A stretch of DNA of 10,680 bases. Origin: QHWT01 sp046734675. GTDB lineage: Bacteria; Acidobacteriota; Vicinamibacteria; Vicinamibacterales; 2-12-FULL-66-21. The position numbers and the translations under genes are program-made. The notes under the pieces were generated by a model. The model made no database searches and was not told where the DNA came from. It worked only from the letters and a program-made list of their open reading frames with translations. Below, one piece after another: positions 6,285 through 10,680 of the stretch. Every line of letters begins with the position of its first letter. The first letter of the stretch is position 1. Where the stretch lies: assembly GCA_046734675.1 (NCBI GenBank), contig JBKPRU010000167.1, positions 1-10,680 of the forward strand, in the 5' to 3' direction.

Positions 6285-9200
6285 GCGTGTCGCTCACTCA
6301 GGCCCTCGCGTCTGACGTGCCGGGCGGAAGCCGCGCCAAGGGACGCCTGTATTTTCTCGAAGGAGCCGTCACGCGGATCGAGGGCACGGCGTGGTCTGCC
6401 GACGCCACGGTGCGCGGATCGCATGATTATCACGTCACGATCCGCCGCGACGGCGAGGCGTTCTCGGCCTCGTGCGAATGTCCGTACTTCATCGATCGAC
6501 TGACGATTTGCAAACACATCTGGGCGGCGCTCCTGGCCGCGGAACGCAATCAGCTGCTGCTCGGTGACGGCACCATGCCCGCCGACCCCGTGCTCGAACC
6601 GGTCGATGAAGAAGACCTGTCGGATCCCGAGCTGCGGACGAGACCGTTCCGGCAGGTCGCCGAGCCGGGCGAGAGACGCGCCCATGCCGCGTGGGAGCGC
6701 TTCCTCGAAGAGTTCTCGCGGAGCCTCTCGGAAGCCGACGCGCAACGTCCGGTCGGGAAGTTCGCGGGCGCGCAGATCGTCTACGTCATCGATCGCGCAT
6801 CGACGCTCGCGGGCCAAGGGCTCGCGCTCGAAGTGCACACCCGGACGCGCAAGAAGAACGGCGACTGGGGGAAGCCCAAATCGACCTCCATCTCGTTGAG
6901 CGAGGCGAGCGCGCTGCCGGAGCCGGTCGATCGCGAAATCATCACGCTGCTCCTGGGCGCGCCGGATCCCTACAGCACGGCGTACGTCGGCCTCTACGGA
7001 CGCGCCACGTTCAGGTTGACCGGTCCGCTGGTCGATCGCGTGCTGCCGCTCGTCGTGCAGTCCGGGCGCGCGCTGCTCCGCATCAGGCCCCAGCCCGGCG
7101 AAGAGATCGTCCCGATCGCGTGGGACGAAGGGGAGTCGTGGACGTTTCATCTCGAAATCGTGCACGGCTCGGGCGACAAGTCGTTCTCCATCGATGGGGC
7201 GCTGGTGCGCGGCAGCGATCGTCTGGCCGTCCGCGAGCCGTGGATGGTGATCGACGGCTACGTCTTCCACGGACGCACAGTGGGGCGGCTCGATGCGCGC
7301 GGCGCGTTCGCGTGGCTGATGCAGCTGCGCCGCTCCGGTCCCGCGGTCATCCCGTCCGACGCGACCGGGCGCCTCGTCGACGTGCTCGCGCGCTCCGGCA
7401 TCGACCCGCACGATCTCCCCGAGGAGCTGCGCTTCGATATCGCCAGCGAGTCGCCGAAACCGTGCATCAGCGTCAAGCCGCTGTCGCGCCAAGGCCCGAT
7501 TCCGATGCTCGACGGAGACGTGACGTTCGAGTACGGAGGGCTGCGCGTGCCGCCCGGGCAGGCGACCACCGCGTTCGATCCGGACCGCCGCGTCTTGATT
7601 CGCCGCGACCCGGCGTTCGAGCAGGCGGCGCTCAATCGCCTCACCCAGCTCGGGTTCGCGCGGCATTGGGATTACATGCTCGCGCGTCAGCACCTTGGCA
7701 TCGGCGCCGATCAGTTCTCGCGCGTGATGTCGATCCTCATTCGCGAAGGATGGCGCGTCGAAGCGGAAGGGCGGACGTTCCGCACCGCGCACGCGATGCG
7801 GTCGGAGGTGCGCTCGGGCGTGGACTGGTTCGAGCTGCACGGTGACATCGACTTCGGCGACGGCCGCATCGTGCCGCTGCCGCGGCTGCTGGCCGGCCGC
7901 GGGCTGGCCGGCGACGCCACCGTCACGCTCGACGACGGTACCGTCGGCATCGTGCCGGAGGAATGGCTGCGCCGCTGGAGCGGCATCGCGCGGATGGGGG
8001 AAGTGTCGGGTGATCACGTCCGCTTCAAGATGTCGCAGGTGGCGCTGCTCGACGCGGCGCTCGCTTCGCAGCCGACCATCCATGTCGACGAGCAGTTCAT
8101 TCGCGCGCGCGAGCGGCTGGCCAACTTCAACGGCGTCGGCCCGCTCGACGTGGCGCCATCGTTCAACGGCCAGCTGCGCGACTACCAGCGCGACGCGCTG
8201 GGATGGCTGGCGTTCCTGCGCCAGATCGGCGTCGGCGGATGCCTCGCCGACGACATGGGGCTCGGCAAGACCGTCATGGTGCTGGCGTGGCTCGATCGGC
8301 TGCGCCACGAACAGCGCAAGCTGCCTCCCTCGATCGTCGTTGTTCCGCGGTCCGTGGTGTTCAACTGGAAGGAAGAGACCGCGCGCTTCGCGCCGAAACT
8401 GCGGCTGCTCGACTTCAGCGGCGCCGCGCGGTCGACCGAGGATCTCCGGAAGTACGATCTGGTGATTACCACCTACGGGGCGCTGCGCCGCGACGCCATC
8501 CGCCTGAAGGACGTCCGCTTCGAATACGCGATCCTCGACGAGGCGCAGGCGATCAAGAACGCGTCGACCGCCAGCGCCAAGGCGGCGCGGCTGCTGCAGG
8601 CCTCACATCGCCTCGTCCTCAGCGGCACGCCCGTCGAGAATCATCTGGGCGAGCTGTGGAGCCTCTTCGAGTTCCTGAACCCGGGACTGCTGGGCACTTC
8701 GTCGATGTTCGTGAAGCACAGCGCGGCGGCGGCGCGCCGCGATCCGCACGCGATGGAGCTGCTGGCGCGCGGGCTGCGGCCGTTCATCCTGCGCCGCACC
8801 AAGGCGCAGGTCGCCCCGGAGCTCCCGGACCGCACCGAGCTCACGCTGCACTGCGAGCTGCAGGGCATCCAGCGCGAGCTGTACGACGAGCTGCGCGACC
8901 ACTACCGCGCAACGCTGTTGCACCGCATCGAGCGCGATGGGCTTGCGCGATCGAAAATGCACATCCTCGAAGCGCTGCTGCGGCTGCGTCAGGCGGCCTG
9001 TCATACGGCCCTGGTCGACAAGCGCCGCGCGGGCGCCCCCTCGGCGAAGTTCGAGGCGCTGTTGCCGCTCCTCGGCGAGGTGCGCGAGGAAGGCCACAAG
9101 ATCCTCGTGTTCTCGCAGTTCACCAGCCTCCTGGCGCTGCTCCGCGCACGACTGGACGAAGAGGGCACGTCGTACGAATATCTCGACGGTCAGACGCGCG

Positions 9201-9547
9201 ACCGCGAGGAGCGCGTGACACGATTTCAGAACGATCCGGACTGCCGCCTGTTCCTGATCAGTCTCAAGGCGGGCGGCCTCGGGCTCAACCTGACCGCCGC
9301 CGAGTACGTCTTCCTGCTGGATCCCTGGTGGAATCCCGCCGTGGAAGCACAAGCGATCGATCGCGCGCACCGCCTCGGCCAGACGCGGCACGTGTTTGCG
9401 TATCGACTGATCGCCACCAACACGGTCGAGGAGAAGATCATGCAGCTGCAGGCGAGCAAGCGCGATCTCGCCGATGCGATCCTGCGCGCCGACGCCGGCC
9501 TGCTGCGCGAGTTGAAGAAGGAAGACGTCGAAGCGTTACTCAGCTGA
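6281..9547 (+). CDS. SWIM zinc-finger SNF2-family ATPase/helicase
   Basis: The 1088-residue product has an N-terminal SWIM zinc finger with Cys65-x-Cys67-x9-Cys77-x-His79. A ~550-residue middle part follows (a bacterial SNF2-associated region is expected here, not proven). The SNF2 ATPase core starts near 630: Walker A DDMGLGKT (Lys663), VVPRSVVFNW, ITTYGALRRD, DEAQ (753-756) and LSGTPVENHLGELWSLFEF (Ser781-Pro784). The helicase C domain (~935-1060) has KILVFSQFTS, SLKAGGLGLNLTAA and motif VI QAIDRAHRLGQ with Arg1028 and Arg1031. All motifs for ATP-driven dsDNA translocation are intact. Such proteins remodel nucleoprotein complexes or recycle RNA polymerase (the RapA/HepA relatives); the specific role here is unknown. 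The ATG at 6281 overlaps the dioxygenase stop (ATGA). The in-frame ATG at 6233 lies inside the dioxygenase gene and would add 16 unlikely residues. A REP doublet begins just after the stop codon. Confidence 0.93.
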   Translation: MSVSLTQALASDVPGGSRAKGRLYFLEGAVTRIEGTAWSADATVRGSHDYHVTIRRDGEAFSASCECPYFIDRLTICKHIWAALLAAERNQLLLGDGTMPADPVLEPVDEEDLSDPELRTRPFRQVAEPGERRAHAAWERFLEEFSRSLSEADAQRPVGKFAGAQIVYVIDRASTLAGQGLALEVHTRTRKKNGDWGKPKSTSISLSEASALPEPVDREIITLLLGAPDPYSTAYVGLYGRATFRLTGPLVDRVLPLVVQSGRALLRIRPQPGEEIVPIAWDEGESWTFHLEIVHGSGDKSFSIDGALVRGSDRLAVREPWMVIDGYVFHGRTVGRLDARGAFAWLMQLRRSGPAVIPSDATGRLVDVLARSGIDPHDLPEELRFDIASESPKPCISVKPLSRQGPIPMLDGDVTFEYGGLRVPPGQATTAFDPDRRVLIRRDPAFEQAALNRLTQLGFARHWDYMLARQHLGIGADQFSRVMSILIREGWRVEAEGRTFRTAHAMRSEVRSGVDWFELHGDIDFGDGRIVPLPRLLAGRGLAGDATVTLDDGTVGIVPEEWLRRWSGIARMGEVSGDHVRFKMSQVALLDAALASQPTIHVDEQFIRARERLANFNGVGPLDVAPSFNGQLRDYQRDALGWLAFLRQIGVGGCLADDMGLGKTVMVLAWLDRLRHEQRKLPPSIVVVPRSVVFNWKEETARFAPKLRLLDFSGAARSTEDLRKYDLVITTYGALRRDAIRLKDVRFEYAILDEAQAIKNASTASAKAARLLQASHRLVLSGTPVENHLGELWSLFEFLNPGLLGTSSMFVKHSAAAARRDPHAMELLARGLRPFILRRTKAQVAPELPDRTELTLHCELQGIQRELYDELRDHYRATLLHRIERDGLARSKMHILEALLRLRQAACHTALVDKRRAGAPSAKFEALLPLLGEVREEGHKILVFSQFTSLLALLRARLDEEGTSYEYLDGQTRDREERVTRFQNDPDCRLFLISLKAGGLGLNLTAAEYVFLLDPWWNPAVEAQAIDRAHRLGQTRHVFAYRLIATNTVEEKIMQLQASKRDLADAILRADAGLLRELKKEDVEALLS

Positions 9548-9548
9548 C

Positions 9549-9612
9549 GGCGGCTCTAACCTCAAGACCCGCCCTACAGGTGACAGGTGTAGGCCGGGTC
9601 TTTAGACCCGGC
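9549..9612. repeat. REP doublet (BIME-like), diverging units; possible bidirectional end signal
   Basis: The left unit reads on the minus strand from 9577 to 9549: GTAGGGCGGGTCTT, then a loop and GCCGCC, an imperfect stem. The right unit (9589-9612) is GTAG followed by a perfect palindrome, GCCGGGTCT (9593-9601), TT, AGACCCGGC (9604-9612). CTACA (9574-9578) and TGTAG (9588-9592) pair across the spacer. Unit sequences match those at 1343-1413, but the two units point away from each other here. The element fills the 68-base gap between two converging genes. There is no T-run, so any terminator role would not be classical. Confidence 0.75.
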
Positions 9613-9615
9613 AAA

Positions 9616-10359
9616 TCAGACCACGCCAATCAAACGCAAGGCGGCCACCGCGGCGAACGCCAGCGAGAGGATCTCGAACGCGCGCTGGGGAATCCGATAG
9701 AGCAGCCACCGGCCGCCGAAGACGCCGACGAGCACGAACGGGACGAGCAGCAGGTTGACGAGCAGCGTGTTCGGTCGGATCAGGCCAAGCGCCACGCTGA
9801 AGGGAATCTTGAACGCGTTCACGATCGCGAAGAACCACGCGCTCGTACCCACCATCTCGAACTTCGGCAACGAAATCGCCAGGCAGTAGATCAGGATCAC
9901 CGGGCCCGCCGCATTCGCCATCATCGTGGTCACGCCGGCGACCAGGCCGATCGTCCAGACGAACCACCACGCGTGCGGCACGTCCCCGAGCCAGTCGGGC
10001 CACCGCATGCGCGCGATCTGCAGCACGGTCAGCGCGAGGATGATCCAGCCAATCGTCGGCTTGAAAGCGTCGTTGCTGATCCGGTTCATCAGCCCCGCGC
10101 CGAGCGCGACGCCGAGGCACGCCGGCGGCAGCATGCGCCACACGTACTTCCAGTTCGCGTGCGCGTGGTACGCGGTGACGGCGAACGCGTCGCCGACCAC
10201 GAGCAGCGGTAGAGCGACGCCGGTCGAGGTCTTCGCGCCGAAGAGGAACGCGAAGATGACGACGTACACGAGGCCCATGCCGGCGAGGCCCGCCTTCGCG
10301 AGCCCGAGCGAGAGCGCGCCGACCGACGCAAGGATCCAGTGAAACGCGCTGAAGTTCAT
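9616..10359 (-). CDS. TauE/SafE-family membrane permease
   Basis: The 247-residue, very hydrophobic protein has 7-8 predicted transmembrane segments and the two-fold internal repeat of the TauE/SafE (sulfite exporter, DUF81) family. The first half carries GLAKAGLAGMGLV (19-31) and STGVALPLLVVGD (45-57). The second carries GLVAGVTTMMANAAGPVILIY (138-158), the conserved motif of the second repeat. Family members move sulfite, sulfoacetate or other small organic anions across the cytoplasmic membrane; the substrate here cannot be told. Length is normal for the family. No sulfur-metabolism gene is nearby to guide a call. The ATG at 10359 has no clear ribosome binding site and faces a divergent start only 14 bases away. 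The gene converges with the SNF2 gene across the REP doublet. Confidence 0.87.
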   Translation of the reverse strand: MNFSAFHWILASVGALSLGLAKAGLAGMGLVYVVIFAFLFGAKTSTGVALPLLVVGDAFAVTAYHAHANWKYVWRMLPPACLGVALGAGLMNRISNDAFKPTIGWIILALTVLQIARMRWPDWLGDVPHAWWFVWTIGLVAGVTTMMANAAGPVILIYCLAISLPKFEMVGTSAWFFAIVNAFKIPFSVALGLIRPNTLLVNLLLVPFVLVGVFGGRWLLYRIPQRAFEILSLAFAAVAALRLIGVV

Positions 10360-10373
10360 GCCATGATGCGGGT

Positions 10374-10680
10374 GTGGCCGACATCTTATCGCTGGAGCAG
10401 CAGGCGATCGACCTGGCGCGGCGCGGCGACTTCGGCATCGACGCGAAGCGCGTCAACGAGCAGCTGACGAAACAGGCGCCGCACAATCAGGGCGCGTGGA
10501 CGCGGCTCGCGCGCTGCTGCGTGGAGCTCGGGCTGCTCGACGAAGCGACGGTGGCGATCGACGCGGTCCTGCAGCTCAATCCGCAGAACACGATCGCGCG
10601 GAATCTGCAGGGAGATGTGGCGCGGCGCCGCATGCCGCCGCCGGCGCGGCCGGTGCGCGCGCCGAGGACCCGCAGCGAGC
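10374..10680 (+). CDS. TPR-repeat protein, 5' part only (runs off the window)
   Basis: A frame open from GTG 10374 to the window end encodes at least 102 residues (VADILSLEQQAIDLARRGDF...). It contains helix pairs typical of tetratricopeptide repeats, best seen in WTRLARCCVELGLLDEATVAI followed by the VLQLNPQN turn. After about residue 86 it turns Pro/Arg-rich (RRRMPPPARPVRAPRTR), a likely linker to a second domain outside the window. TPR domains mediate protein-protein contacts; the function of the whole protein cannot be judged. The GTG start is inferred: no in-frame ATG is available and the nearby ATGs at 10363/10366 are in another frame. Only 14 bases separate it from the divergent TauE/SafE start. 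Confidence 0.7.
   Translation, partial: MADILSLEQQAIDLARRGDFGIDAKRVNEQLTKQAPHNQGAWTRLARCCVELGLLDEATVAIDAVLQLNPQNTIARNLQGDVARRRMPPPARPVRAPRTRSE

Noticed and set aside
6122..8308. 728-codon open frame on the minus strand
   Set aside because: It is antisense to the SNF2 gene, rich in Arg/His/Ala/Asp with no domain motifs, and a typical by-product of GC-rich codon usage.
6281..9547. SNF2 protein as part of a DISARM-like or other phage-defence system
   Set aside because: No methyltransferase, nuclease, phospholipase-D or other defence partner is in the window. The neighbours are metabolic and transport genes.
8203..10212. 669-codon plus-strand frame spanning the SNF2 C-terminus and the permease
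   Set aside because: It is a shifted-frame shadow of the SNF2 gene and antisense to the permease; the translation is Arg/Pro-rich with no motif.

Overview
The window is GC-rich bacterial DNA (long spurious ORFs in nearly every frame). It looks like a chromosomal segment of a soil-type bacterium. The best guess is Acidobacteriota, possibly the Vicinamibacteria. That guess rests on the protein style, the small Arg-rich Cys protein, the TPR protein and the abundant palindromic intergenic repeats with a GTAG head. No sequence search was run, so the taxonomy is inference.

Layout. 25-1305 (+) is one open frame. Its first ~265 codons encode a secreted or lipoprotein-like alpha/beta hydrolase of the AcvB/VirJ type. 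Its last 71 codons look like a separate small Cys-pair protein, and the stretch between carries a palindromic repeat. A REP doublet (1340-1416) separates this from a small exported beta-strand-repeat protein (1493-2071, +). Converging on it from the minus strand are an AdiC-like APC antiporter (5259-3931) and, 26 bases downstream, a membrane CACHE-type sensor histidine kinase (3904-2078). The two form a probable transport/sensing operon. A 146-base divergent region (5260-5405), holding a second copy of the palindromic repeat, leads to a plus-strand pair: a CatE-like extradiol dioxygenase (5406-6284) and, overlapping by ATGA, a 1088-residue SWIM-SNF2 helicase (6281-9547). A second REP doublet (9549-9612) lies between that stop codon and the converging end of a TauE/SafE-family permease (10359-9616, -). 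The window ends in the start of a divergent TPR protein (10374 onward, +).

How the genes work together. The clearest functional unit is the permease plus sensor kinase, which suggests uptake, exchange or sensing of an amino acid or polyamine. The dioxygenase and helicase are translationally coupled but have no obvious common pathway. The others look like independent housekeeping or accessory genes. I see no mobile element, CRISPR array, RNA gene or convincing defence system. The most noteworthy non-coding signals are two families of dispersed palindromic repeats, each present twice. One copy lies inside the hydrolase reading frame and may have removed its original stop codon.
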